From Clostridia bacterium (GTDB taxonomy: Bacteria; Bacillota; Clostridia; RGIG6154): DNA of 57,622 nucleotides. Shown piece by piece: positions 18,619-28,084 of this stretch. A program made the translations under genes and the position numbers. Each line of letters opens with the position of its first letter. Position 1 is the stretch's first letter. Where the stretch lies: positions 1 to 57,622 of the forward strand of contig JAGAJK010000009.1 in NCBI GenBank assembly GCA_017626145.1, read 5' to 3'. Below the pieces are notes generated by a model. That model saw nothing but the letters and a program-made list of their open reading frames with translations. It made no database searches and was not told where the DNA came from.

Positions 18619-18638
18619 AAAGGGGCGGTAATATCTCC
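18615..18638 (-). promoter_or_regulatory. Possible programmed -1 ribosomal frameshift site
   Basis: On the minus strand the zero frame reads GCC CCT TTT TGA. C_CCT_TTT fits the X_XXY_YYZ slippery heptamer (18624-18618) and is followed directly by the stop. A Shine-Dalgarno-like GGAG (18638-18635) lies 10 nt upstream, the stimulatory spacing known from dnaX. A -1 slip gives TTG ACA CTG GCG, the exact continuation of the conserved domain. No strong downstream hairpin was seen. Confidence 0.45.
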
Positions 18639-21600
18639 ATTTCCGTCGTTTGTTGCAGTTTCATCAACAAATATACGTACCGCTTCATCAAATTCAGGTA
18701 TTACTGAACCCGAAAAATCTATACTTGCATCCTTACAAAGGGGTGCTATACTTCCGTCTGCCTTCCATAAAAAAGCACGAACTATTTTACCTTCACTAAG
18801 AGAAATTTCATCAAGAGTTACAGATACAGTAACTTCATCCCCCTCAGTAACAGGATAAGTATTCCCTTCAACTAAAGCTACTTTTTCGAGTTTTTTAGTA
18901 CTCTTATCGTAAACTGCAATCAAAGGCATAACATTGTAATCCCTGCCAAGGGTGTTTTTAATAATCCATTCACCGCTTACAGATGTCATATCAGCAGTTA
19001 ATTTTTCAATAATACGTCCATCAGCATTCTTGAAATTGAAAGATAAACCGATAAGTTCCTTAGGTGCTTTTGCCAAAGTTTTAACAAGCATATCATCTTT
19101 TGCAATACCCTCAGCAAATGTTTCGACCTCTGCTTTTACAGTTTCATATGTATCCTTTTCAATTCCGTCAATTTTTGAATACATTTCTCTGAGTGCAAGG
19201 CTTTCATAACCTTCCATATGTACTTTACCCATAAAGGCTGTTGTTCCGCCGTGAGTAAATGATAACTGATTAAGCTTATAAGATGAAAGCTCTTTGTTTA
19301 TAACACAGGTCCAGTCTGCAGGTTCATCCTTTTCCTTGTTCCATGCCTTCATATATACAGTATCTGTTCCGTCAGAATCTATGCTTATTCTTATTTTAAA
19401 CTTAAATATTTGTCTTAAAATATCATCATAATCTATGAATTTCTTTTCACTTAATGCCTTATCTTCGCCAACACCCAGTTGGAAGTGATATTCATTCTCT
19501 GCAAGGGAAATACCTGCATAAAGAGTCTGTTCTGCGTTTGCAGATTTATCAGCAAATCCGATTTTTGTATCTACAGGTGGAAAATCGTCAGGAGTTCCTG
19601 TATCATACATTTCAAAAGCAAAATAGTATTCTGAATCTTTAGTCGTATCAATAGCGTAAGCTAAATCTCTTTTTATAGGTGTAGCTTTGTAATAGTTCTT
19701 TATAAAATTGCTTGAATCTTCAGATGTAACAATACCCGGAACAGACACGTCCATACTTCCTGCGCCATACCATGCTCCTGCAAAACCTGCACCACTGTTC
19801 CAGAGGTCTTTATTTGCCTGAAGGGCACCTGAATATGAAGATAAATCATCGTAGAAGAAGCCTTTTTCTGTCAAAGCAGAAAGTCTGTCTGCAAGTTCAG
19901 CTTCATCTGTTATTTCAAAAAGCTTATTATATTCATCAAGTGTTGCATTAGCATAATCAACGCGTTCTCTGTATTTTACAATTTCAAGGTTACCTAAATG
20001 TGCTGCTCCGCCATAAATTCTGTAATCAACCGCATTGAGGTTGAGTTCTGAAAGCTCAGAATTTACTGTCATTGTCCAGCCACTTGGTTCAGCATCTCCC
20101 TTTTCGGGACACCAGCCTTTGGCTGAAACTGTGTCAATACCGTCAGCATCAACATCAATTTTCACTTTAAGCATCATATTCTTGCCCCAGAAACTCCAGA
20201 AACCGTAGTTTACATCTGCAAGAACGGTTTCTCCGTTTACAGATAATTGATAACAGTATTTTTCATTTGCTGCATCATAGCATACACCTGCAAATAAAGG
20301 TGCTGCTGCATCAAGGCTTACATTACTGCTGTCAGTAAAACCAACCTTGTGATTCTGTGCTTTTGTTTCACTTGCAGATTCACGAAGCATAAAGGTAACA
20401 ACATATGTACCGTCATTTACTGTATCAATTGCATCTGTAAGAATACGGTTATTTGTTACCGTACTTCCATCACACTTAAGATACTTGTATGCTCCGTTTT
20501 CTGAAATTGAACTGTCGTAGTTTCCTGCACCTCTGTACCAGGCACCACTAAAGCCTGTTCCGCCATTTAATGTTCCCGATGTTAAAGTTGTGCCTGTAGC
20601 ATAGTCAAAGTTTTCTGACACTACTGTTGTTTTCCATGGTTCTACCGGTTCCTCCTCAAAAGATATACTGTTTACTTTCGCAAGAATATCTTCTTTTGCA
20701 AGACCTATAATATATTCTTCAACTTCAGCCTTAACTGATTCTAATGTATCAGCATCTACTGTTTCAATTTTTGAGTATAACTCTCTTACAGCATCTGCCT
20801 TATAGCCTTCCATATATAATTTACCGAAGAAAGATGTTGTTCCGTTACCGGTATAAGTAACCTGATTTAATGTATAACCCGAAAGCTCTGCTGTTTTTAC
20901 GCAAGACCAATCCGCAGGCTCAGCATTTCCTGACATCCACGCTTTCATATATACTGTATCAACAGCATCTTCATCAATTGAAAGTCTTACTTTAAATTTA
21001 ATTTTCTTTGTAAGTAACTCTTCTTTTGTTGTAAATTTTTCTTCACTTAATACCCTGTCTTCCCCTACACCAAGCTGGAAACGGTATTCGTTTTCTTCTG
21101 TGAGGCATACACCTGCATACAGAGTCTGTGCTGTGTCAGTAGCCGCCTTATCCGTAAATGCAAGCTTATTATTTATCGCAGGAAATTCATCAGGACTTCC
21201 GTTGTCATACATTTCAAATGAAAGATAATATTCACCATCTTTAGTTGTGTTAATCGGATAAGCCAAATCTCTTTTTATATGTGTTGATGCATAGTAGTTC
21301 TTTATAAAATTGCTTGAGTCTTCAGCTGTAACAATACCCGGAACAGATGCGTCCATACTTCCCTGTGCAAACCAAGCTCCTGAAAAACCTGCTCCGCTGT
21401 TCCAGAGACCTGTATTTGCCTGAAGTGCACCTGAATAATCTTTTAAATCATCGTAGAAAAATCCATTCTGAGCAAGAACATTAATTCTTTCGGCTAATTC
21501 TTCTTCATCTGTTACATTTGCAAGGTTTTTATATTCTTCTAAAGTTGCATTTTCGTATGTAATATCATAATTATATTTTACAATATTTAACGCACCAAGA

Positions 21601-22337
21601 TGAGATGCACCACCATAAATTCTGTAATCAACCGCATTGAGGTTAAGTTCTGAAAGTTCAGAATTTACTGTCATTGTCCAGTCATTTGGTTCAGCATCTC
21701 CCTTTTCGGGACACCAACCTTTGGCTGAAACTGTGTCAATACCGTCAGCATCAACATCAATTTTCACTTTAAGCATCATATTCTTGCCCCAGAAACTCCA
21801 GAAACCGTAATTTACATCTGCAAGAACTGTTTCTCCGTTTACAGATAATTGATAACAGTATTTTTCATTTGCTGCATCATAGCATACACCTGCAAATAAA
21901 GGTGCTGCTACATCAAGGCTTACATTACTGCTGTCAGTAAAACCAACCTTGAGGTTTTGCTGCTTTGTTTCATTTGCAGATTCACGAAGCATAAAGGTAA
22001 CAACATATGTACCGTCATTTACTGTATCAATTGCATCTGTAAGAATACGGTTACTTGTAACTGTAGATCCGTCGCATTTAAGATACTTGTATGCTCCGTT
22101 TTCTGAAATTGAACTGTCGTAGCTTCCTGCACCTCTGTACCAGGCACCACTAAAGCCTGTTCCGCCATTTAATGTTCCCGATGTTAAAGTTGTGCCTGTA
22201 GCATAGTCAAAGTTTTCTGTAGCTATCAGAGTTTTCCAGGGTAAAACATCTGTTGTATCAGCTCCTACAGAAACTGCGGGCATTATAGTGCAAAGCATCA
22301 TAATACTCATTAACAAACAAAATAATCTTTTTTTCAT
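18615..22337 (-). CDS. Giant secreted protein with four tandem lectin-like domains, joined to beta-helix by frameshift
   Basis: This 1240-residue frame has a signal peptide (MKKRLFCLLMSIMMLCTIMPAVSVGA). Four concanavalin-like domains are arranged A-B-A-B: A at about 34-265 and 568-800 (ENFDYATGTTLTSGTLNGG), B at about 290-545 and 825-1080 (GFFYDDL.SYSGALQAN). The A-B unit is duplicated with a 1602-bp period at near-identical DNA level. An FN3/Ig-like domain follows (about 1085-1210), then the beginning of the beta-helix motif (IFVDETATNDGNGD). The frame ends at a TGA inside the slippery stretch C CCT TTT TGA, where the -1 frame carries the rest of the beta-helix. Start follows AAAGGAG. A surface glycan-binding enzyme is likely; the A/B domains also resemble the N-terminus of the SLH protein at 13612. 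Confidence 0.8.
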   Translation of the reverse strand: MKKRLFCLLMSIMMLCTIMPAVSVGADTTDVLPWKTLIATENFDYATGTTLTSGTLNGGTGFSGAWYRGAGSYDSSISENGAYKYLKCDGSTVTSNRILTDAIDTVNDGTYVVTFMLRESANETKQQNLKVGFTDSSNVSLDVAAPLFAGVCYDAANEKYCYQLSVNGETVLADVNYGFWSFWGKNMMLKVKIDVDADGIDTVSAKGWCPEKGDAEPNDWTMTVNSELSELNLNAVDYRIYGGASHLGALNIVKYNYDITYENATLEEYKNLANVTDEEELAERINVLAQNGFFYDDLKDYSGALQANTGLWNSGAGFSGAWFAQGSMDASVPGIVTAEDSSNFIKNYYASTHIKRDLAYPINTTKDGEYYLSFEMYDNGSPDEFPAINNKLAFTDKAATDTAQTLYAGVCLTEENEYRFQLGVGEDRVLSEEKFTTKEELLTKKIKFKVRLSIDEDAVDTVYMKAWMSGNAEPADWSCVKTAELSGYTLNQVTYTGNGTTSFFGKLYMEGYKADAVRELYSKIETVDADTLESVKAEVEEYIIGLAKEDILAKVNSISFEEEPVEPWKTTVVSENFDYATGTTLTSGTLNGGTGFSGAWYRGAGNYDSSISENGAYKYLKCDGSTVTNNRILTDAIDTVNDGTYVVTFMLRESASETKAQNHKVGFTDSSNVSLDAAAPLFAGVCYDAANEKYCYQLSVNGETVLADVNYGFWSFWGKNMMLKVKIDVDADGIDTVSAKGWCPEKGDAEPSGWTMTVNSELSELNLNAVDYRIYGGAAHLGNLEIVKYRERVDYANATLDEYNKLFEITDEAELADRLSALTEKGFFYDDLSSYSGALQANKDLWNSGAGFAGAWYGAGSMDVSVPGIVTSEDSSNFIKNYYKATPIKRDLAYAIDTTKDSEYYFAFEMYDTGTPDDFPPVDTKIGFADKSANAEQTLYAGISLAENEYHFQLGVGEDKALSEKKFIDYDDILRQIFKFKIRISIDSDGTDTVYMKAWNKEKDEPADWTCVINKELSSYKLNQLSFTHGGTTAFMGKVHMEGYESLALREMYSKIDGIEKDTYETVKAEVETFAEGIAKDDMLVKTLAKAPKELIGLSFNFKNADGRIIEKLTADMTSVSGEWIIKNTLGRDYNVMPLIAVYDKSTKKLEKVALVEGNTYPVTEGDEVTVSVTLDEISLSEGKIVRAFLWKADGSIAPLCKDASIDFSGSVIPEFDEAVRIFVDETATNDGNGDITAPF

Positions 22338-22369
22338 TCTCTTTACTCCTTTTTTATAAATTTTTTATC

Positions 22370-25003
22370 TTATGACATACGTCGTTTGAGTTCATATATA
22401 AGATTTTTTTCGGTTTCTTCTATCACCTTATCATCGCCTATGATAATGATACCTTCTTCATACCATGTAACAGTTTTATCAAAACTTTCGGCAATTAATC
22501 TTAACGGTAATAACAGTCTGCCGTCTTTTTCAATATACTTTGCATCTTCAATAACTCTGCCATTATGGGCTATTGTCTGTGAATTCATATCAATCACAAC
22601 TGTTTTGTTATTCAGCGTTATAGTTGATACATTACTTTGAGCGTCGTATAAAGCTTCTCCGCCAAGAGATTCAGCAACAAATCGAAGAGGTGCATATGTT
22701 ACATCGTCAACAATAATCGGTGTAACCGAATAATTTGCGCTGTCGATATATCCCGGAGTAAAGCCCTTGTATGCTATAAAGGAATCAGGAGACAGCGAAA
22801 CAGTTCCTGCAAGTCTTCTCGCAAGCCACGGTGTATACATACCCATATTTATGAAATCAGGCGCTTTGAATTCAGGAAGCTTTTCATATATAACTGAATC
22901 TGAATTTAAATTATAGTTACCTGTGTTTTCATTCATAAAACCTAAATTTTTAATGCTATCTGAAACAAAACCGGGTACTATGGTATTCGTCTCGTATAAA
23001 AGAGGATGCAGGGATGAATCAACATAACACCACTTAAAATCGTATCCACAACCTATATATGCATTGTTTTCTACAAGGTTATATTTAGGTGCTTTAGGCT
23101 CATCTTCTGTAATCTCTGCAAGATGCTCATATTTTTTATAGGCTTCTTTATCCTGGTATCGGTCTACATATATACTTGGAAAATGACTCTGGAATTTTTC
23201 ATCGGTATAACCGAATTCAGGATTAATACCTATTGCGGAAATCTTTATTCCACCATCACAATTTATAAACAAATTATTTTTCATAGTAACATCTCTGCCA
23301 CCGTTTATAAATATACAATCCCCTGCAAAATTCACAAAAACATTATTTTCTATAGTATCGCCGTCATGCATTTCATCAAAATAAATTCCCTGAATACCAT
23401 GACTTGCATTAGAGCCTTCTGACTTAATATCATGAATATAATTATTACTTATAATGTTTCCTCGTTCATGCTTTTCACGATACAGATAAATGGCACCCAT
23501 ATCCGCTGCTGTACGAAGCACATCGAAAATTTCGTTATATTCCGCCACATTATCATTACCTGAAATTCTCATTGCAAGGTGGTTTGAACCGTGCATTTTG
23601 TTATGTCTTGCAACATTACCAACACCTGTTATTTCTACAGCTGCTGCATATGTTGCCAATATTCTTGAATAATCGTGAATCCAGTTGTTTTCAGCTAAAT
23701 TGTTTCCTTTTTCAAGTGTTTCCTTGTTACCGCCGCTTAATGTAATACCGCCTGCACCTGTATCAAATATACGGTTACTTATTATTTTGCAGTTTTCACA
23801 ATCTTTGGTTTTTACGCCTTGTCCCGTTGATTTACTTATTGCACAATGCTCAATATTGATATTTTTAGAATCAGTCATTGTAACAGCATGATTTCTTACC
23901 ACCTGAATTGTAAGAGAATCAACATTTATATTTGATGCTCCGTTAAATTCCAGAATTGGATCAGATAAAACGGAAAGGGAAACTTCTCCTGAATCGGCAG
24001 AGGGATATATGTAGAGGAATCCATTATTTCTGTCAAGATACCATTCATTCGGTATATCAAGTTCTTCTAGAATGTTATAAAAATACAATCTCTGTCCCGG
24101 AGTTACAGGCATACCGATAGTATGTCTTGTTGTAAAACTGTTTGTATCGGGATTATATTTAACACCAAATGTAAGGTCTGACCAGTCATACTGTAAATAT
24201 GCAAAACACCAAATATCTTCTGCTGTTTTCCATTGAGCCATACGTTCGTTAACTTCTGCTACTGTGAAAGTAGTAGGCTTATATGGTCCCGGTTTCCAGT
24301 TTTCGTTTTTACCGAGATTATCTCTGAACATCTGTGCGTCTTCACCTTTTTCAAGCACAGCATCAAATCTTACGAATCCTTCATTTGGCCAGCGTGATAA
24401 ATTCATTGGTTCATCGGCAAAAAATAATTCCATTGCAACAGCTGAATTGTAGGGTGCTTCTATATAACCAAGATACGCAGTTCCATGACCTGTCTGGGGA
24501 AGTTCATCAAATTTGGTAAAACCATATTTCTTCAAATCAAGCTGATATACTTTATCTTTTGACTCTTTTGGCAGTCTGTCGGTTATTGATGAATCGCTTA
24601 CTTTTTCAAATTCACTAAGGTCAAGACTTATACCACCTATTAAACGAACATCCTCGTTGCCATAAGCTCTCCATATAACAGGAGCATCATCTGTGCCTGA
24701 GTCCTCCTTAGTAAATTCGAGCCCGCTTTCAAGGAAATATCTGCCTTCGCGAATATTTACCGTAACACCTTGTGATGGATATTTACCTTGCTTTTTTAGT
24801 GTACGAATATACTCTTTTGCTTCAAACAGTGTTGGAAACGGGGTCTCAAAGCTTCCATCACCCTCGTTTGAATCACATGATACATAAATCTGCAGCATAT
24901 CTTTGCCCGATTCTGTATCATATGCCAAAACCGACGGAACATTAACTAAAATATATGTTGCCACAATCAGTAATGACATAATTCTTGCTAAAATTTTCTT
25001 CAT
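22370..25003 (-). CDS. Secreted right-handed beta-helix glycosidase-like protein with stalk domain
   Basis: This 877-residue protein has a signal peptide (about 1-27, cut near VLAYD). The beta-helix family opening is complete: YVSCDSNEGDGSFETPF, TVNIREGRYFLESGL, then LSRWPNEGF, LYIYPSADSG and numerous coils (NNWIHDYSR, NNYIHDI, NNVFVNF). Residues about 745-870 are a copper-amine-oxidase-N-like stalk domain with two 'VPLRFVAESLG / LPLRLIAESFD' type motifs. GH141-like by overall architecture, a family name I recall rather than tested. It lies between the GH20-like genes and the giant lectin/beta-helix gene, 23 and 32 nt apart, with an AAAGGAGA ribosome binding site. Predicted to be cell-surface and to attack branched polysaccharide. 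Confidence 0.87.
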   Translation of the reverse strand: MKKILARIMSLLIVATYILVNVPSVLAYDTESGKDMLQIYVSCDSNEGDGSFETPFPTLFEAKEYIRTLKKQGKYPSQGVTVNIREGRYFLESGLEFTKEDSGTDDAPVIWRAYGNEDVRLIGGISLDLSEFEKVSDSSITDRLPKESKDKVYQLDLKKYGFTKFDELPQTGHGTAYLGYIEAPYNSAVAMELFFADEPMNLSRWPNEGFVRFDAVLEKGEDAQMFRDNLGKNENWKPGPYKPTTFTVAEVNERMAQWKTAEDIWCFAYLQYDWSDLTFGVKYNPDTNSFTTRHTIGMPVTPGQRLYFYNILEELDIPNEWYLDRNNGFLYIYPSADSGEVSLSVLSDPILEFNGASNINVDSLTIQVVRNHAVTMTDSKNINIEHCAISKSTGQGVKTKDCENCKIISNRIFDTGAGGITLSGGNKETLEKGNNLAENNWIHDYSRILATYAAAVEITGVGNVARHNKMHGSNHLAMRISGNDNVAEYNEIFDVLRTAADMGAIYLYREKHERGNIISNNYIHDIKSEGSNASHGIQGIYFDEMHDGDTIENNVFVNFAGDCIFINGGRDVTMKNNLFINCDGGIKISAIGINPEFGYTDEKFQSHFPSIYVDRYQDKEAYKKYEHLAEITEDEPKAPKYNLVENNAYIGCGYDFKWCYVDSSLHPLLYETNTIVPGFVSDSIKNLGFMNENTGNYNLNSDSVIYEKLPEFKAPDFINMGMYTPWLARRLAGTVSLSPDSFIAYKGFTPGYIDSANYSVTPIIVDDVTYAPLRFVAESLGGEALYDAQSNVSTITLNNKTVVIDMNSQTIAHNGRVIEDAKYIEKDGRLLLPLRLIAESFDKTVTWYEEGIIIIGDDKVIEETEKNLIYELKRRMS

Positions 25004-25026
25004 TTTCTGTTCTCCTTTCTTTTTAT

Positions 25027-26373
25027 TTATAATCCTGGTCCTATCATATTTTCAGACCAACCGCATTTTTCATATTCACCATTTGAAGGCATCACTTTTC
25101 TTGCAGTTGCAGCACAATAAAATCTTAAGATATCATCAAGATTTTCTTTTTCTGCTCCATAAGAAAGAATACCTGCATAAATCATATCTCTGAAGCCATG
25201 ATACAAAGTATTCCAAGTGGTATGAATGATTCCGTAAAGTTTCTCAGATTTTACAGTATCTATTGCTTCATCAATATTTTGTTTACTATCCCATGGGCAA
25301 CAAACTGTATCAAAATTGTGTTTTTTAAGTAACTGAGATGTTTTCCATATCTCTCCGTGCCCTGTATATTGCCAGTCTGCAATTACAATGTTTTTGTTCA
25401 GTTTATTTAAAAGTATTTCGGACACTTCTTTGCTTGAATTAGCAAAATACCCTTTAAAATCATCTTTAGGCAAAAGCATATCGTGCCACATTATGCATCT
25501 TCGGCCCACAGCACTGAGTTCATCACTGATTTTGTTTACATATTCTGCCATATTACGGGCTTTATTTTCATCATATCCATAGGCATAAGCTTCATCGCAA
25601 CCAATATGAAAATAGCGTCCTTTTCCGCATACTTCTATCAATTCTTTGCGGATATTTCTGTGGAGATTCTCTACTTCTTCCATATTAAAGTTCCATACCC
25701 ATCCATATGAATCAAACATATCTTCATATTTGATATTCTGATCCAGAACTACATGCTTTCCGTTAGCTTCTCTTGAAGCTGAAGCATGACCGAGATGATT
25801 AAACATTGGAATAATCTCTACTCCGAGAGCGTTTGCCTCAGAAACTACATTTTTAATTTCATCTTTTGTATATGCGAAAGGCCACGATAACTCTTTCATA
25901 CAGTCGAATTGAAGCATTCCCCAGAATTCTAAAATAATATGTGAATACTTTGCAACTGCACAGGAGCGGACACACTTCTTAAGAAAATCCATTTTAGTTT
26001 CAGGAAAAACACATAAATGAACACATCTGAATTCAATTGATGGTTTGTGAGATACCTGACAGCAGTTTACATAAACTAAACCTCCGCATCTGTCATATTT
26101 AATCATTTCCAGAAATGTTATATAACCTCTCATTAAAGAAGAGTAGTCATTTCCCTCTATATACACACCTGAATTTGTAATATTTACCACATATTCGCCA
26201 TCATAATTTGTAATTTTTTCAAATTTTCCTATGGTAATACAATTTTGTGTTTGATTATATTCAATTTTCGAAATTATGCCGTATGTATAATTTTGCAAAA
26301 ACTCTTCTGTAACCTGTGCTTTTGCATTTATCGGCATATTGATTGGTTGTTCCTGCTTAAAAGTATAAATCAT
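25027..26373 (-). CDS. GH20-like hexosaminidase-type enzyme, cytoplasmic
   Basis: This 448-residue protein has no signal peptide. An N-terminal GH20b-like alpha/beta domain (about 1-110) precedes a TIM barrel with the GH20 catalytic pair D260-E261 in RYFHIGCDEAYAY. The usual second Gly of HIGGDE is Cys here, as in the third paralogue (NICCDE). PMFNHLGHAS (189-198) matches the barrel strand that binds substrate in the family. Known GH20 enzymes use substrate-assisted catalysis on beta-linked GlcNAc/GalNAc; distant clades use other hexosides, so specificity is open. Its ATG overlaps the stop of the upstream GH20 gene (ATGA), which suggests translational coupling. It is the last of three GH20-like genes in tandem. 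Confidence 0.82.
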   Translation of the reverse strand: MIYTFKQEQPINMPINAKAQVTEEFLQNYTYGIISKIEYNQTQNCITIGKFEKITNYDGEYVVNITNSGVYIEGNDYSSLMRGYITFLEMIKYDRCGGLVYVNCCQVSHKPSIEFRCVHLCVFPETKMDFLKKCVRSCAVAKYSHIILEFWGMLQFDCMKELSWPFAYTKDEIKNVVSEANALGVEIIPMFNHLGHASASREANGKHVVLDQNIKYEDMFDSYGWVWNFNMEEVENLHRNIRKELIEVCGKGRYFHIGCDEAYAYGYDENKARNMAEYVNKISDELSAVGRRCIMWHDMLLPKDDFKGYFANSSKEVSEILLNKLNKNIVIADWQYTGHGEIWKTSQLLKKHNFDTVCCPWDSKQNIDEAIDTVKSEKLYGIIHTTWNTLYHGFRDMIYAGILSYGAEKENLDDILRFYCAATARKVMPSNGEYEKCGWSENMIGPGL

Positions 26374-28052
26374 ACGACCTCTCCTCGATACTGTTTTTCA
26401 GAGAGAATACATTCTATCGTTTCAATACATTGAATATATGCCCCCAACGCTATTTTCCCATAAATTTTATTTTTATCAATTAATTTAATCTGTTCTATAG
26501 TTTCATTTAATTCTTTAAAATTTATTTTTTCAAAATCAACACTTTCGACCATACATTTATTTATATCGTGTGGAGGAATTAATTCTTGAAAATAGGTAAA
26601 AGGATTAATTCCCACATTAAATTTACCTGTTATAATCGAAAATATTGCCTTTTTATATTCTTCATTATAGTCTGTATCTTCATCATTCCACACTCTGTCA
26701 GCAAAAAGAGTCATACACACAGGCAGTGAATAAGGATAAAACGAAAATAAAGGGTCTCCCAAATTCCAAGCACACATTTCCCCTCCCATAATATTTCCGC
26801 ACAATTCTTTTTCATCTAAAAAATCAAGTCTGGTATGCCATTTATTTATATTATTTTCTTGCATATATTCAGGAAAATCAACGTAGGTATAACGATAATG
26901 TGCATTAATAATTTTATAACCCTGATTCAAAAGCCTTTGACAGTTTCCTTTGTTTGTCCCCGAAGCATGGTCATTCCAAAATTCTAAAACTATATCTTTG
27001 GGAATATCGGTTTCATCAAAAGAATTTATCTGATCGTTCCACATAATCATTTTTTTACCTTGATTTTTAACAATGCGATACATTCTTTTTACAAGATAAT
27101 AATAAAGCTCTCTTGTATTTGATAAACCTTCTTCTTTCATTCTCTTTTTGCAACAAATGCAGTTATCCCAATAACAGTAAGCCCCAAGATGTTCAAAACT
27201 AAGTTCATCACCACCGATGTGCAAATACTCTCCGTCAAATAATTCACAAATTTCAACGATAAGATTTTCATAAATTTGATATGTAGATTCTTTTCCTGCA
27301 CATACAACCCATGTGCTTATCCCTTTGAGTGCATCAGTAAATTCTCTTTTTCTCGGATTATCGATACTTCTTATCTGTTCCAAAGCGCCTTGTATATCGT
27401 CAATTTCACAAGAAAGTTCAGGCAGAGCTTTTATCTGATTAACTGCATGAGCAGGTATCTCGATTTCAGGTATAACTTCTATAGAAAGAGCTTTACAAAA
27501 ATTAAGCAGTTCTCTTATTTCATTTTTAGAATATAATCTGTGTTTATCAGGATTTGGAAAAACACTTGATTCTAAAACGTAGGACTGTCTGTCCATAAGA
27601 TGCAAATGAACATAGTTAAATTTAAGTAATGCCATTCTTACGATATGTTCTTTAAGTACAGAAATTTCCACATAACCTCTTGCAAGATCCAATAAACACG
27701 AACGAAATTCATTATCAGGCTCATCATCTATTAGGCAGCATTTAATTTTATTGTCATTTATCAACTGAACAAGAGTAGCAACAGCATTTCTTACACCTTC
27801 GTCATCTGCATATGAAATAAAGATTTTATCTGTTGTTATATTAAGCTTGTATCCGCCTTTTTTCAAAGCTTCTTTTTTGAAAATAACGTTTGAACTTTTA
27901 TCTACTCGAAATATTAATCCGGGCAAAAAAAGTGTTAAAAGGTCAACTGCTTTTTTTGAGACATCTTCAGTTGTATCAAAAATCAGATTTCCTTTAAAAA
28001 CAGATTCTTGTTTAATACACTTTTTTATCCGTGGAATAATCATATCATTCAC
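26370..28052 (-). CDS. GH20-like hexosaminidase-type enzyme, cytoplasmic
   Basis: This 560-residue protein has no signal peptide. An N-terminal GH20b-like domain (about 1-115) is followed by RSCLLDLARGYVEISVLKEHI, the typical beginning of a GH20 barrel, and by the catalytic pair D282-E283 in GEYLHIGGDELSFE. A segment with PEIEIPAHA (195-203) corresponds to the family's 'PEID-PGH' strand. Of the three tandem GH20-like proteins this has the most canonical active site. Start is given as the GTG at 28052; an in-frame ATG three codons later is also possible because the AGGGGA box is very close to the GTG. It overlaps the next gene by 4 nt. Confidence 0.85.
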   Translation of the reverse strand: MNDMIIPRIKKCIKQESVFKGNLIFDTTEDVSKKAVDLLTLFLPGLIFRVDKSSNVIFKKEALKKGGYKLNITTDKIFISYADDEGVRNAVATLVQLINDNKIKCCLIDDEPDNEFRSCLLDLARGYVEISVLKEHIVRMALLKFNYVHLHLMDRQSYVLESSVFPNPDKHRLYSKNEIRELLNFCKALSIEVIPEIEIPAHAVNQIKALPELSCEIDDIQGALEQIRSIDNPRKREFTDALKGISTWVVCAGKESTYQIYENLIVEICELFDGEYLHIGGDELSFEHLGAYCYWDNCICCKKRMKEEGLSNTRELYYYLVKRMYRIVKNQGKKMIMWNDQINSFDETDIPKDIVLEFWNDHASGTNKGNCQRLLNQGYKIINAHYRYTYVDFPEYMQENNINKWHTRLDFLDEKELCGNIMGGEMCAWNLGDPLFSFYPYSLPVCMTLFADRVWNDEDTDYNEEYKKAIFSIITGKFNVGINPFTYFQELIPPHDINKCMVESVDFEKINFKELNETIEQIKLIDKNKIYGKIALGAYIQCIETIECILSEKQYRGEVV

Positions 28053-28084
28053 CGTCCCCTACAATTATAAAAAAATATATATTT

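Noticed and set aside
18600-18640. RF2-type +1 frameshift or transcriptional slippage at the T run
   Set aside because: A +1 shift would enter the wrong frame (the continuation needs -1), and five T's are shorter than runs known to cause strong polymerase slippage.
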